This document shows positions 17,119-26,099 of a DNA stretch of 64,000 bases, in pieces (position 1 is the stretch's first letter; each line of letters opens with the position of its first letter). This DNA is from Desulfitibacter alkalitolerans DSM 16504. Lineage in GTDB: Bacteria; Bacillota; DSM-16504; Desulfitibacterales; Desulfitibacteraceae. A program made the translations under genes and the position numbers. The notes beneath the pieces are model-generated. The model was given only the letters and a program-made list of their open reading frames with translations. It made no database searches and was not told the DNA's origin. The stretch lies in the NCBI RefSeq assembly GCF_000620305.1, contig NZ_KK211101.1:62001-126000 (forward strand). The letters run 5' to 3'.

Positions 17119-17987
17119 TTGAAGATGTGTAAACTTCTCTATTTTTTATATAAAGCCCAATTGCTTTCTCCCTTAAAACTGTACAGATTAGCAGCTGCCC
17201 TTAATAGATACGGGATAAACCTAATGGCCCTCTTATACTTTGCAAACAGGACATATGCTCATAGGATTGCCCTGGTGGATGACCATGAAACATTAAATTA
17301 TAAACAACTATTTATGCAATCGCTAAAGTTATCTACTGTTTTAAAAGAACGCTATCAGCTTAAAAGAGGTTATAAAGTAGGGCTTTTATGTAAAAACCAT
17401 GCCTCCTTGGTAAAGTCCATTTTTGCTGTTTCCCTATTGGGAGCAGACATACACCTGCTCAATGCTGAAATGAGCAGTGGGCAGTTTAATAAACTGTTAG
17501 AGAGTATTGACTTTAATCTTCTTATATATGACGATGAGCTGGGTTCTTTAATTGAAGCTTCAGGCTATAGTAAGGATAAGATCATGACTTATCACAATAC
17601 CCTACCAGCAGTAAACAACTTAATATATGCAGATGTTAATGAAAGCCTGAGAATTAAAAGGAATTCATCTAGTAGAATTGTACTGCTGACAGGTGGTACC
17701 ACGGGAAATTACAAAACAGCGGCACATGAACCGTCTTTGTTTAATTTTTTAGATCCCCTTTTAGCTTTATGTACAAAACTAAAACTATTTGATTTAGTGA
17801 TGAATACTTTGGACAGAGGCTTAAGGCATTTGTACTCCTAGAAAAAAATGCCGCTGTCACAAAAGAGGAACTTTTTGAATGGTTACGTCCCAGAGTTGCA
17901 AGATTTCAATTACCAAGGGATATAGTTTTTCTTGATAAAATGCCTTACACACCTCTAGGCAAACTTGATAAAAAGCAGCTTAAATAA
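17119..17987 (+). pseudogene. Acyl-CoA synthetase/AMP-ligase gene with internal deletion and frameshift
   Basis: The 5' part encodes the N-terminal region of an AMP-forming acyl-CoA synthetase up to the phosphate-binding loop LLTGGTTGN and about 35 residues beyond. Near 17795-17812 the frame jumps straight into the family's C-terminal end, read in another frame (GQRLKAFVLLEKN to YTPLGKLDKKQLK, stop at 17987), with the conserved catalytic lysine in GKLDKK. The roughly 200 residues between, including the core adenylation motifs, are missing. The fused frame stops at 17841 with a meaningless tail. A TTG start with AAGGGGG upstream is likely. The enzyme must be inactive. Confidence 0.85.
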
Positions 17988-18025
17988 ACAAATGATTATT
18001 TACCGCAGAAAGACAGGACCATATA

Positions 18026-18034
18026 TGGTATAAT
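18026..18034 (+). promoter_or_regulatory. Extended -10 promoter
   Basis: TGGTATAAT matches an extended -10 element and lies about 50 bases before the likely GTG start of the next gene. No good -35 box is present at the usual distance. Confidence 0.5.
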
Positions 18035-18083
18035 AATCTGGTTGAAATGTTGTACAGATGACCAGGAAAGGGATGAGTATATA

Positions 18084-18593
18084 GTGAATCAATTATTGCA
18101 TATTTGGGAGTATGTAGTGGTTTTTATCATGGCTGCTACTCCCTGGATAGAAGTATTAGTGGTAATTCCTGTTGCAATAGCCAGTGGGTTGTCACCTTTT
18201 TGGGTTGTGATGGCTGCCTTTGTGGGGAATGTTATACCTGTTTGGATAATTATTGCTATTTATGAAAAATGGGAGATTTGGCAGTCTCAGCGTAAGTCTC
18301 GAAAAAGTGAGGGTGAAAAGGGTTCTTATGACAGCCAGGCAGAGGAACAGCCTAAAAAGATCTCAAAAAGAGGGAATCGTGCCCGAAAAATCTGGAATCG
18401 CTACGGTCTTCCTGGACTGGCCTTACTAGCCCCTGCCATAACAGGTATTCATTTAGCAGCTGTTATGGCATTAGCATTTAAAAGCCCAAAGCGATCAACA
18501 GCTATTTGGATGACAATTAGTCTGGCTGTCTGGTCTATAGGAATGGGCATAATATCTTTTTATGGGCTTTCCTTCTTCAAGGGTCAGGCTTGA
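18084..18593 (+). CDS. Small multidrug-export family membrane protein
   Basis: A 169-residue membrane protein of the Sm_multidrug_ex type (pfam06695-like). Membrane helices occur at the start (VVVFIMAATPWIEVLVVIPVAIA), then FWVVMAAFVGNVIPVWIIIAIY, a charged cytoplasmic loop, and two C-terminal helices. The family signature of PxxE near the first helix (TPWIEV) and the GLPGLALLAPAITGIHLAAV segment are present. A GTG start with AAAGGGATGAG upstream is preferred over a TTG 42 bases earlier. The transported substrate is unknown and the family name should not be read as proven function. Confidence 0.8.
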   Translation: MNQLLHIWEYVVVFIMAATPWIEVLVVIPVAIASGLSPFWVVMAAFVGNVIPVWIIIAIYEKWEIWQSQRKSRKSEGEKGSYDSQAEEQPKKISKRGNRARKIWNRYGLPGLALLAPAITGIHLAAVMALAFKSPKRSTAIWMTISLAVWSIGMGIISFYGLSFFKGQA

Positions 18594-18726
18594 CAAATTG
18601 ACAAAATTGCCAGCTACAGTCTCAATAAGTAATAGGTATACAATAAAGATTCCCCGGCATATCAAATGAATACATTCCTAAATTTATAATAATCTAATAT
18701 GATGGTGGAAAAGGAGATGCTAAAAC

Positions 18727-19509
18727 GTGATAAATAATGTAATAGAGAATGTAATAGTAAGAAGACCCTGCAAAAATTTTATTGAAGGTATTACCACATC
18801 AGGCCTGGGAAAACCAGATTATGAATTAGCCTTAAAGCAGCATGAAGGCTATATTGAGGCATTCAAAAAATGTGGCTGTAATGTTATGGTTCTCAATGCA
18901 GATGAAAGGTATCCAGATTCAACATTTGTTGAGGATGTAGCAATTGTAACAGAAAAATGTGCAATAATTACAAAACCAGGGGCAGACTCTAGAAGAGGAG
19001 AAGAACTTGAAATAGCTGATGCATTAAAGAACTTTTATGATAAGATAGAATACTTGACAGATGATGCCTGTCTTGATGGCGGCGATATTTTGCGAGTTGA
19101 AAACCATTTTTATATTGGATTATCTGCAAGAACGGACTCAGAGGGGGCAGGCCAGCTAACCAGAGTATTAAATAAATATGGTTATACCGCTTCTACAGTG
19201 CCTGTAAAACAGTTCCTACATTTGAAAACCGGTGTAGTTTATATAGGTAATAATACATTAGTTGCTGCAGGTGAATTTCTGGATAATGCGGTATTTAAGG
19301 ATTTCAATATCATAAGGGTGGATGAAGATGAAGCTTATGCAGTAAACTGTATATTGGTAAATGGTTTTCTTCTGATACCTAAAGGCTTTAAAAAGACCAA
19401 AAAGGCTCTATTAGATTCAGGGTATGAGATTATTGAAGTTGAAATGTCAGAGTTTGAAAAAATGGATGGAGGGCTTACATGCCTTTCATTAAGAATACCG
19501 GGCATATAA
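18727..19509 (+). CDS. Dimethylarginine dimethylaminohydrolase (DDAH)-like amidinohydrolase
   Basis: A 260-residue member of the amidinotransferase superfamily. The family hydrolyses methylated arginine to citrulline and methylamine through a Cys-His-acid site. Key features are visible: DSTFVEDVAIV (substrate-binding acidic loop), DGGDILRV, catalytic His165 in FLHLKTGV, and catalytic Cys252 near the end in GGLTCLSLR. Length fits bacterial DDAH. AAGGAGATG lies upstream of the GTG start. It appears to be a single-gene unit, as a terminator follows and the next genes are on the other strand. Arginine deiminase is less likely because of the short length. Confidence 0.85.
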   Translation: MINNVIENVIVRRPCKNFIEGITTSGLGKPDYELALKQHEGYIEAFKKCGCNVMVLNADERYPDSTFVEDVAIVTEKCAIITKPGADSRRGEELEIADALKNFYDKIEYLTDDACLDGGDILRVENHFYIGLSARTDSEGAGQLTRVLNKYGYTASTVPVKQFLHLKTGVVYIGNNTLVAAGEFLDNAVFKDFNIIRVDEDEAYAVNCILVNGFLLIPKGFKKTKKALLDSGYEIIEVEMSEFEKMDGGLTCLSLRIPGI

Positions 19510-19640
19510 TTTAGAAACTTCTATCAGTAGGGTGGGGTTTGAACAGATCCAGGAGCCTAGCAACGCTAAGTTATCGGATAAGCATGGCAAATAAGTACAT
19601 ATATATAGGTATATAGGCCCTTTGAAATGGATAAATAATA

Positions 19641-19668
19641 ACCACCTGTTGCATGATGAGCAGGTGGT
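19641..19668. terminator. Bidirectional terminator between the DDAH gene and dctM
   Basis: Perfect 8-base arms ACCACCTG and CAGGTGGT, with A-rich sequence on the left and TTTAATTAAT on the right. It can end transcription of the convergent genes on both sides. Confidence 0.75.
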
Positions 19669-19688
19669 TTAATTAATGACCTTATGAT

Positions 19689-20957
19689 TTAACGGCCTAA
19701 CAATAATAAGCTCATGGTAGGCAGGAAGGAAATAATAAGTACATTTACAATCATTATAAGGATAAAGGGTACAATAGCCTGAACAATTTTTTCAAACTTA
19801 ATGCCTGCTATGTTGGAGGCCACAAAAAGATTAATGCCAACTGGAGGAGTAATAAATCCAATTGCTAAATTCACAATCATAATTATGCCGAAGTGAACCA
19901 GGTTAATGTCCATGGCAACAGCTATTGGGGCTAAAATGGGAGTTAGAATAATGATTGCAGCAGCAGTTTCCATAAAGACACCAACGATAAGCAGGATGAG
20001 ATTAATAATCAGCAGGGCGACAATCCAGCTTTCAGTAAAATTGAGCATCAACTCAGTCAGCATGGCAGGAACCCTTTCCCTTGTCAATAAGTATCCAAAA
20101 ATTGAAGCGCCTGCAATAATAAACATAATTACTGAAGTAGTTACAATGGAAGATGTGAAGATGTTAATTAGATCCTTCCACTTAATCTCACGATAAATAA
20201 ATAATCCTACAATTAGTCCATAAACAACGGCTACTACTGCCGCTTCAGTAGGTGTAAAAATACCTCCGTAGATTCCTCCAAGAATTATTACCGGCATTAA
20301 TAAAGCTAAAATAGCATCTTTAAAAGCTATTAGGAAATCATTAAAACCAAATATTTCGCCGCCGCCATAGCCTTTCATTAGTGATATGGAATAAACAAGT
20401 ATAATTAAAGATAGAACAACAAATAAACCAGGAATAATTCCTGCCACAAATAGATCGCTAATTGATACGCTGGCAGTTACACCATATAAAATCAAGGGGA
20501 CACTTGGTGGAATCATAATTCCTACTGTGCCACCTGCAGCCTGAATGGCTGTTGAAAAGTTTTTATCGTAGCCTTTTTTTACCATGGCGGGGATTAACAA
20601 TGATCCCACTGCTGCAGTGGTGGCGGCTGCTGAGCCAGATATGGCTGCAAAAAATGCACAAGCAATAATTGAAACAATTGCAAGTCCACCTCTGATTCTA
20701 CCAAAAACAACGTTTGCCAGATGAATTAAACGCCCTGAAATTCCTCCACTTTCCATGAGTTTGCCAGCTAAAATGAAAAAAGGTATAGCAAGCAAGGGAA
20801 AGGAGTCAACTGAGTTAAACATACGCTGCATCACAGCAATGAGAGGAACGTTATCTTGAATAATAATTACTATGGAGGCTGACAAGCCTAATGCTACAGC
20901 AATAGGAACGTTAATAATGAATAACACAACTAATAATAGGAATAATATCCAAATCAT
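19689..20957 (-). CDS. dctM: TRAP transporter large permease DctM
   Basis: A 422-residue, very hydrophobic protein with about a dozen membrane helices and the DctM signatures GGISGRLIHLANVVFGRIRGGLAI, AGGTVGIMIPPSVPLI and GGIYGGIFTPTEAAVVAVVYG (each read here in shortened form). It forms the Na+-driven channel of a tripartite ATP-independent periplasmic transporter for an organic acid. It is the last gene of the dctPQM unit and its start overlaps the dctQ stop by four bases (ATGA). The two conserved PPS and TPTE motifs are intact. Confidence 0.95.
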   Translation of the reverse strand: MIWILFLLLVVLFIINVPIAVALGLSASIVIIIQDNVPLIAVMQRMFNSVDSFPLLAIPFFILAGKLMESGGISGRLIHLANVVFGRIRGGLAIVSIIACAFFAAISGSAAATTAAVGSLLIPAMVKKGYDKNFSTAIQAAGGTVGIMIPPSVPLILYGVTASVSISDLFVAGIIPGLFVVLSLIILVYSISLMKGYGGGEIFGFNDFLIAFKDAILALLMPVIILGGIYGGIFTPTEAAVVAVVYGLIVGLFIYREIKWKDLINIFTSSIVTTSVIMFIIAGASIFGYLLTRERVPAMLTELMLNFTESWIVALLIINLILLIVGVFMETAAAIIILTPILAPIAVAMDINLVHFGIIMIVNLAIGFITPPVGINLFVASNIAGIKFEKIVQAIVPFILIMIVNVLIISFLPTMSLLLLGR

Positions 20958-21433
20958 TTATCAACCCCTCCCTTATCAAACAGGGCTTTAATAGTTTCAG
21001 AAATTATATTAATAATTAAAATAATGCCGCTAAAAGGTATTACTGCATAGACTGCCCCCATGGGTATTTTAAGAACTGGTGAGAGTTGACTCATGGATCT
21101 AGTCATCATTGAATAGCCCTGTGTAATTAGAATAATGAAAAAGGCAATACTCACAAGTGTTGACAAAACAAGTGACATCTTATGCAAGCTGTCTGGTAAT
21201 TTATTAACAAAAAACTCTACCCCTATATGAGCCTTTAAGGACATTGCATAGGCTGCACCGAGAAAGGTTAACCAAACGAGAATATAGCGAGCAAGCTCTT
21301 CTGTCCATGCAAGAGGTTGATTGAGAACAAAGCGAAACAAAACCTGAGAGAATACAGAAATAATTAATGCAATCATCAGTAAAAAAAGTATATACTTTAG
21401 TGATGTGTTAATAAAAATTATAAGTTTGCCCAT
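20954..21433 (-). CDS. dctQ: TRAP transporter small permease DctQ
   Basis: A 159-residue membrane protein with four helices and the DctQ pattern FRFVLNQPLAWTEELARYIL followed by WLTFLGAAYAM. It links the DctM channel to the binding protein. GAAAGGGGGCAA precedes the ATG. It lies 82 bases downstream of dctP, separated by a strong hairpin, and overlaps dctM. Confidence 0.95.
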   Translation of the reverse strand: MGKLIIFINTSLKYILFLLMIALIISVFSQVLFRFVLNQPLAWTEELARYILVWLTFLGAAYAMSLKAHIGVEFFVNKLPDSLHKMSLVLSTLVSIAFFIILITQGYSMMTRSMSQLSPVLKIPMGAVYAVIPFSGIILIINIISETIKALFDKGGVDK

Positions 21434-21460
21434 GATTTGCCCCCTTTCTTTATGTTAAAA

Positions 21461-21491
21461 ATAAACGGGGACAATAAACATCCCCGTTTAT
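21461..21491 (-). terminator. Hairpin between dctP and dctQ (attenuator-like)
   Basis: Perfect 11-base arms ATAAACGGGGA and TCCCCGTTTAT with a 9-base loop, followed on the minus strand by TTTTAACATA. It probably stops part of the transcripts or protects the dctP mRNA 3' end, giving more binding protein than permease. Confidence 0.75.
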
Positions 21492-21515
21492 CCTATGTGC
21501 ATTTTAATGCCGTTT

Positions 21516-22529
21516 TTATTGAGCTTCAAGTATGCTGTTAAGCAGCTCCTGGTTATTATATCTATTATAAACAGAAGCAATAGCAGTCCGGAACGGTTCT
21601 ATATCAATATCTTCAAGAATTTCCATTCCCTGTGCACGAAGCCTGTTAAGTGATTCTTTTTCCATTTCAATAATTAATTCACGTTCATATGGGCCTGCTT
21701 TACGTCCCTCATCCAAAACTATTTCACGCAGATCTTCCGGCAGTTTGTCATATGTGGCTTGACTCATCATGTAGATGGCAACCGAGTAAACATGACCTGT
21801 TAGTGACATGTATTTTTGGTTGGCTTCAAATAAATTAAATTGATCGGCCACAATTGCTGGATTCTCTTGAGCATCCACTACTCGCTGTTGGAAAGCTGTT
21901 AAAGCTTCAGTCCAAGCCATTGGAGTTGGCTGGGCACCTAGTGCTTCAAAAGCTGCTATATGAATGTCATTTTCTTGAGTTCTAATTTTAATTCCCCTTA
22001 AATCATCAGGAGAGTGAATGGGACGAATACTATTAGTAATATGTCTAAACCCATTTTCACCCCAAGACATTCCTATAATTCCTTGATCCCCTAATTGAGC
22101 GAGCAAGCTATCTCCGATTTCACTTTCTAACACCTTAACTGCAGCTTCACGACTTGCAAATAAGAAGGGAAGGTCAAGTACTCCTAAATCAGGTACAAAG
22201 TTTGTAATAGGTGCAGTAGAAGATACAACCAAATCTACTGTTCCAAAAGTCAATGCTTCAGTTAACTCGCGTTCGGCCCCGATCTGACTAGCAGGAAAGG
22301 TCTCTATAATTACACGACCATTAGTACGCTCCTTAACATTTTCAGCCATTCGCTTGAAAGCTAATTCATATGGATGATTTTCAGGAAGAGAATGACCTGC
22401 CTGAAGAACATAAACCTTCTCATCATCTTGGTTTTTACTTGAGGTATCACCCCCACAGGCTGTAACAAAAGCCATAGCTCCTAACATAAGTAGTACTAAT
22501 AAAACACTCAAAACACTGCTTTTTCTCAT
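21516..22529 (-). CDS. dctP: TRAP transporter solute-binding lipoprotein DctP
   Basis: A 337-residue DctP-family protein with a lipoprotein signal (lipobox FVTAC, Cys25). The mature domain has the family hallmarks AGHSLPENHPYELAFKRMAE, PASQIGAERELTEAL, GIKIRTQENDIHIAAFEALGAQP and the helix EALTAFQQRVVDAQENP, whose preceding arginine (IKIRTQE) binds the carboxylate of the ligand. It captures a small organic acid outside the membrane. AGGAGGAT precedes the ATG. The exact ligand cannot be told. Confidence 0.95.
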   Translation of the reverse strand: MRKSSVLSVLLVLLMLGAMAFVTACGGDTSSKNQDDEKVYVLQAGHSLPENHPYELAFKRMAENVKERTNGRVIIETFPASQIGAERELTEALTFGTVDLVVSSTAPITNFVPDLGVLDLPFLFASREAAVKVLESEIGDSLLAQLGDQGIIGMSWGENGFRHITNSIRPIHSPDDLRGIKIRTQENDIHIAAFEALGAQPTPMAWTEALTAFQQRVVDAQENPAIVADQFNLFEANQKYMSLTGHVYSVAIYMMSQATYDKLPEDLREIVLDEGRKAGPYERELIIEMEKESLNRLRAQGMEILEDIDIEPFRTAIASVYNRYNNQELLNSILEAQ

Positions 22530-22599
22530 TTAGCAAAATCCTCCTAAACTTATTGATGTTGATTTTTCTCCTCATTAACTGACAACAAAATTAACAGAA

Positions 22600-22639
22600 C
22601 ACTTGACAACTATTAATAATGTCAAGAGAACGTCAAGTG
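22600..22639 (-). promoter_or_regulatory. Candidate operator upstream of dctP (inverted and direct repeats)
   Basis: CACTTGAC (22600-22607) and GTCAAGTG (22632-22639) are perfect inverted arms, and a third copy GTCAAGA lies at 22621-22627. On the minus strand these give three TTGAC-like half-sites about 70-110 bases before the dctP start, overlapping the probable promoter region. This is suitable for a dimeric regulator or a cooperative array; no regulator gene is adjacent. Confidence 0.5.
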
Positions 22640-22680
22640 TCTATTATTCGACATTAACTCATACATTCCTGCTAATAAAT

Positions 22681-23601
22681 TTAAAAAGCAGAGTCCTTTA
22701 TATGGCTTGCTGTTTGGATACGGGTAGCCAGGTAAATACCTGCGACAGCTAATACACCACCAACCATTTGATACCATTTTAAAGTTTCCCCAATGAAAGC
22801 AATAGCAAAAATAGTGGTAAATAAGGGGATTAGGCTTAGGAATATACCTGCTTTTCCAGGACCAATTAAACTAACAGCTTTATTCCAGGATAAAAAGGCA
22901 ACTATTGATGCAAAAATACCCACATAGACAATAGCTGCTATGGAAGGCATGGACCATATAACCTTTTGTCCGGCAATAAACAGCTCCCATAAAGAAAAGG
23001 GCAGTAAAGTAAACATACCAATAACCATGGGAATTGCCAGGGAACTGTAAAGTGGAATTCGGCCACTATTATACTTGATGATAATTGAGTACACACCCCA
23101 TAAAAGTACTGCAATAAAAACTATTAAATCTCCAACATTAAAAGATAAACTAATTAATACATCTAAAGAGCCCTTTGATAGTATTAGAAAAACTCCTGAT
23201 ATGGATAAAATCAGCCCAAGTAGTTGGTTGTACAGCAATGGCTCCTTTAAAAGAAAATATGAGAGTAAAAGTATGATTAACGGTGTAATTGTATTTACAA
23301 GTGAAGCGTTTATGGATGAGGTATAATGCAGACCAACATAAACTAATGTGTTAAAACCGGCTACCCCTGTAAGTCCCATTAATACTAAAGCCTTCCAGCA
23401 TTTTTTGATCTCCTGCTTATTAGCACCTATTTCTTGCCAGGCTAGTGGCAAAAAAATTACTACAGCCACGACCCACCGTAAGAAAGCCAGTGTCAAAGGA
23501 GGTACCTGGCCTGAAATAGCCCTGCCAATAACAAAATTGCCACCCCAAAGCATTGTAGCTAAAACTAGCAAAAGATAAGGTAAAGTTTTACCTATTTTCA
23601 T
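22681..23601 (-). CDS. EamA-family (DMT) transporter
   Basis: A 306-residue membrane protein with ten predicted helices arranged as two EamA repeats (first about residues 10-140, second about 155-295), with the motifs WGGNFVIGRAI, RWVVAVVIFLPLA and LWGVYSIIIKY. The family exports or exchanges small metabolites such as amino acids or nucleotides. The start at 23601 is preceded by AGGAGATGAG; a longer frame reaching 23706 has no binding site. It is divergent from htpG and separate from the TRAP genes. Confidence 0.88.
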   Translation of the reverse strand: MKIGKTLPYLLLVLATMLWGGNFVIGRAISGQVPPLTLAFLRWVVAVVIFLPLAWQEIGANKQEIKKCWKALVLMGLTGVAGFNTLVYVGLHYTSSINASLVNTITPLIILLLSYFLLKEPLLYNQLLGLILSISGVFLILSKGSLDVLISLSFNVGDLIVFIAVLLWGVYSIIIKYNSGRIPLYSSLAIPMVIGMFTLLPFSLWELFIAGQKVIWSMPSIAAIVYVGIFASIVAFLSWNKAVSLIGPGKAGIFLSLIPLFTTIFAIAFIGETLKWYQMVGGVLAVAGIYLATRIQTASHIKDSAF

Positions 23602-23699
23602 AAGAAACTCATCTCCTATGCTATACATTACAAGACATGTATTATCATTATATACCATTGGATTCATATGTTGAATACATAAAATTACCTCAAAAAATA

Positions 23700-23728
23700 T
23701 TGACATAAAACTTCCCTTTTGATATATA
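23700..23728 (+). promoter_or_regulatory. Sigma-A promoter of htpG
   Basis: TTGACA (23700-23705), a 17-base spacer and TATATA (23723-23728). The CIRCE operator begins 11 bases after the -10 box, covering the expected transcription start. Confidence 0.8.
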
Positions 23729-23739
23729 AAGAATAGGCA

Positions 23740-23766
23740 TTAGCACTCTGCCGGGGAGAGTGCTAA
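23740..23766 (+). promoter_or_regulatory. CIRCE operator (HrcA binding site) upstream of htpG
   Basis: TTAGCACTC, nine bases, GAGTGCTAA: an exact match to the CIRCE consensus. HrcA represses from this site until heat shock. Its place directly after a strong promoter and 72 bases before the htpG ATG leaves little doubt about its target. Confidence 0.96.
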
Positions 23767-23837
23767 AAAAGCAGATGAATACCTTCCATAAACTATTATT
23801 GGCACTGCACATTAATTATTGAAAGGAGAGATAAAGC

Positions 23838-25718
23838 ATGGCAGTAAAGGAATTTCAAGCAGAAGCAAAAAGGTTGTTGGATCTGATGATTAACTCTATT
23901 TATACCCATAAGGAAATTTTTTTGAGGGAACTAATTTCCAATGCTAGTGATGCAATTGATAAGATTTATTACAAAGCGTTAACCGATGATTCCGTTACCT
24001 TTAACAAAGATGATTATTATATAAAAGTGGCAGTTGATAAAGATAATCGCCTTTTAAAGGTTTCCGATACTGGTATTGGAATGACAAAGGAGGAGTTTGA
24101 GGAGAATTTAGGGGTTATTGCAAAAAGTGGATCTCTATCATTTAAAAAAGAAAATGAAATCAAAGATGGTTATGACATCATAGGGCAGTTTGGAGTTGGA
24201 TTTTATTCAGCATTTATGGTATCTGATGTAGTCACTGTCATCAGCAAAGCATTTGGCAGCCATGAAGCCTATAAGTGGGAATCCAAGGGTGCAGAGGGGT
24301 ATACCATTGAGCCTTATGTAAGGGAAGTAACCGGCACAGAGGTTATACTTAAAATCAAAGAGAATACTGAGGATGAAAACTTTGAAAGGTTTTTGGATGA
24401 ATATGAATTAAAATCCATTATAAAAAAGTACTCAGATTTTATACGTTATCCAATTAAAATGGATATTACCAGGAAAAGACCTAAGGAAAATAACAAAGAG
24501 GAATTTGAGGAATACACAGAGGAACAAATTGTTAATAGTATGGTACCAATCTGGAAAAAGAATAAAAATGAACTAAGCAAAGAGGATTATGAAAGCTTCT
24601 ATTTTGAAAAAAGGTATGGATTTGATAAACCAGTAAAGCATATTCATATAAGTGCTGAAGGTACTATAAGCTATAAAGCTGTTCTATTTATACCAGAAAA
24701 AATACCCTTTGATTATTATACAAAAGAATATGAAAAAGGCCTGGAGTTATATTCAAATGGTGTTTTAATAATGAACAGGTGTGCTGACCTTCTACCAGAC
24801 TACTTTAGCTTTGTAAAGGGAATGGTGGATTCTGAGGATTTATCTCTTAACATATCAAGAGAAATGCTCCAACATGATAGGCAGCTAAAATTAATTGCAA
24901 AAAACATAAAAGCAAAAATAAAAAGTGAGCTGGAAAATCTGCTTAAAAATGAAAGAGAGAAGTATGAGGAATTCTATAAATCCTTTGGCAGGCAGTTAAA
25001 ATATGGAATATATAGTGACTTTGGAATGAATAAGGATGTTTTGCAAGACCTGCTAATGTTCTATTCTTCAAAAGAAAAAAAGCTAGTCACTTTAGATGAG
25101 TATGTGTCTAGAATGCCAGAAGAACAGAAATATATTTATTATGCGTCTGGGGAATCCATTGAAAAAATAGAGAAAATGCCTCAAACAGAGCTGGTTGCTG
25201 ATAAGGGCTATGAAATACTATACTTTACAGATGATATTGACGAATTTGCAGTTAGAATTCTTATTAATTATAAAGATAAGGAATTCAAATCTGTATCCAG
25301 TGGTGACCTGGGTATAGAAACAGATGAAACCAAAGACGCTTCTGACACAGATAATAATAAAAAAGAAATGTTTGAGCAAATGAAGAGCATATTATCTGAC
25401 AAGGTTAAGGATGTCAGAGCATCAAAAAGACTAAAAACTCATCCTGTCTGTTTAGCAAACGAGGGCGAGGTTACCATTGAAATGGAAAAAATCTTAAAGT
25501 CAATACCTAACAATCCAGAAATAAAAGCAGACAAAATTTTAGAGATCAATATAAATCATGATGTGTTTAAAGCACTGCAGGGAACGTATGAAACTGATAA
25601 AGATAAGTTTAAGCTATATACTAATGTGCTTTATAACCAAGCATTACTTATTGAAGGTTTACCAATCGAAGATCCAATAGAATTTACAAACAATATTTGT
25701 AAAATTATGCAAGAATAA
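23838..25718 (+). CDS. htpG: Hsp90 chaperone HtpG
   Basis: A 626-residue Hsp90, full length for bacteria. The N-terminal GHKL ATPase has [14 protein letters not shown] (about residues 30-43), [10 protein letters not shown] (about 77-86) and [11 protein letters not shown] (about 116-126). The middle domain carries the catalytic-arginine segment [12 protein letters not shown]. The C-terminal dimerisation domain follows a short charged linker (about 495-510). It helps client proteins fold under stress. GAAAGGAGAG precedes the ATG. Expression should be under HrcA because of the CIRCE site just upstream. It is a single-gene transcript ending at the terminator near 25797. Confidence 0.97.
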   Translation: MAVKEFQAEAKRLLDLMINSIYTHKEIFLRELISNASDAIDKIYYKALTDDSVTFNKDDYYIKVAVDKDNRLLKVSDTGIGMTKEEFEENLGVIAKSGSLSFKKENEIKDGYDIIGQFGVGFYSAFMVSDVVTVISKAFGSHEAYKWESKGAEGYTIEPYVREVTGTEVILKIKENTEDENFERFLDEYELKSIIKKYSDFIRYPIKMDITRKRPKENNKEEFEEYTEEQIVNSMVPIWKKNKNELSKEDYESFYFEKRYGFDKPVKHIHISAEGTISYKAVLFIPEKIPFDYYTKEYEKGLELYSNGVLIMNRCADLLPDYFSFVKGMVDSEDLSLNISREMLQHDRQLKLIAKNIKAKIKSELENLLKNEREKYEEFYKSFGRQLKYGIYSDFGMNKDVLQDLLMFYSSKEKKLVTLDEYVSRMPEEQKYIYYASGESIEKIEKMPQTELVADKGYEILYFTDDIDEFAVRILINYKDKEFKSVSSGDLGIETDETKDASDTDNNKKEMFEQMKSILSDKVKDVRASKRLKTHPVCLANEGEVTIEMEKILKSIPNNPEIKADKILEININHDVFKALQGTYETDKDKFKLYTNVLYNQALLIEGLPIEDPIEFTNNICKIMQE

Positions 25719-25796
25719 ATCTCCTTGACTCTCCTCTTAGGGGAGGATTTAAATTGAAATCATAATCAAAAAATAAATATGCTAATGAGGATAATT

Positions 25797-25827
25797 AAAA
25801 ATCACTCCTGGATGGGGTGATTTTTTT
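25797..25827 (+). terminator. Terminator downstream of htpG
   Basis: AAATCAC and GTGATTT arms around a 10-11-base loop, ending in seven T residues. Confidence 0.8.
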
Positions 25828-25952
25828 AACAAGAATTCTGTATACAAGTATAATAACTATTTACAGATAGAGGATTTCCTTTTATAGTATAGATATTTAT
25901 AATCACTTATGAATAGTATATACACAAGGTCATTTGTTATTTTTCTAAAATC

Positions 25953-25968
25953 ATACTTACGTAAGTAT
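25953..25968. promoter_or_regulatory. Perfect 16-bp palindrome, candidate operator for the carboxylase genes
   Basis: ATACTTACGTAAGTAT is fully self-complementary and lies 132 bases before the biotin carboxylase ATG. Its shape suits a TetR- or MarR-type dimer. No regulator is encoded nearby and the downstream promoter is not obvious. Confidence 0.55.
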
Positions 25969-26099
25969 ATTTTTCTGAGCTTTTGGAGTACCATAGATTT
26001 AAAGCATATGGAAAATCTTACAGATACCAGGAAGGGTATAGTGTGGGAGTTGTGCCTTGTAAAGCTTTAATTGTAATTGATAATACAGGAGGTAATTAA

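Larger units (their letters stand above)
25719..26099. other. Regulatory intergenic region between htpG and the carboxylase genes
   Basis: No gene is seen in these 381 bases. They hold a small GC hairpin just after htpG (CTCCTC with GGGGAG, 25731-25746), a terminator at 25797-25827, a perfect palindrome at 25953-25968, and AGGAGG before the next ATG. Confidence 0.7.

Noticed and set aside
19510-19640. Possible riboswitch downstream of the DDAH gene
   Set aside because: The segment has some pairing, but I could not match it to any known riboswitch core, and it lies after a gene and before a terminator.
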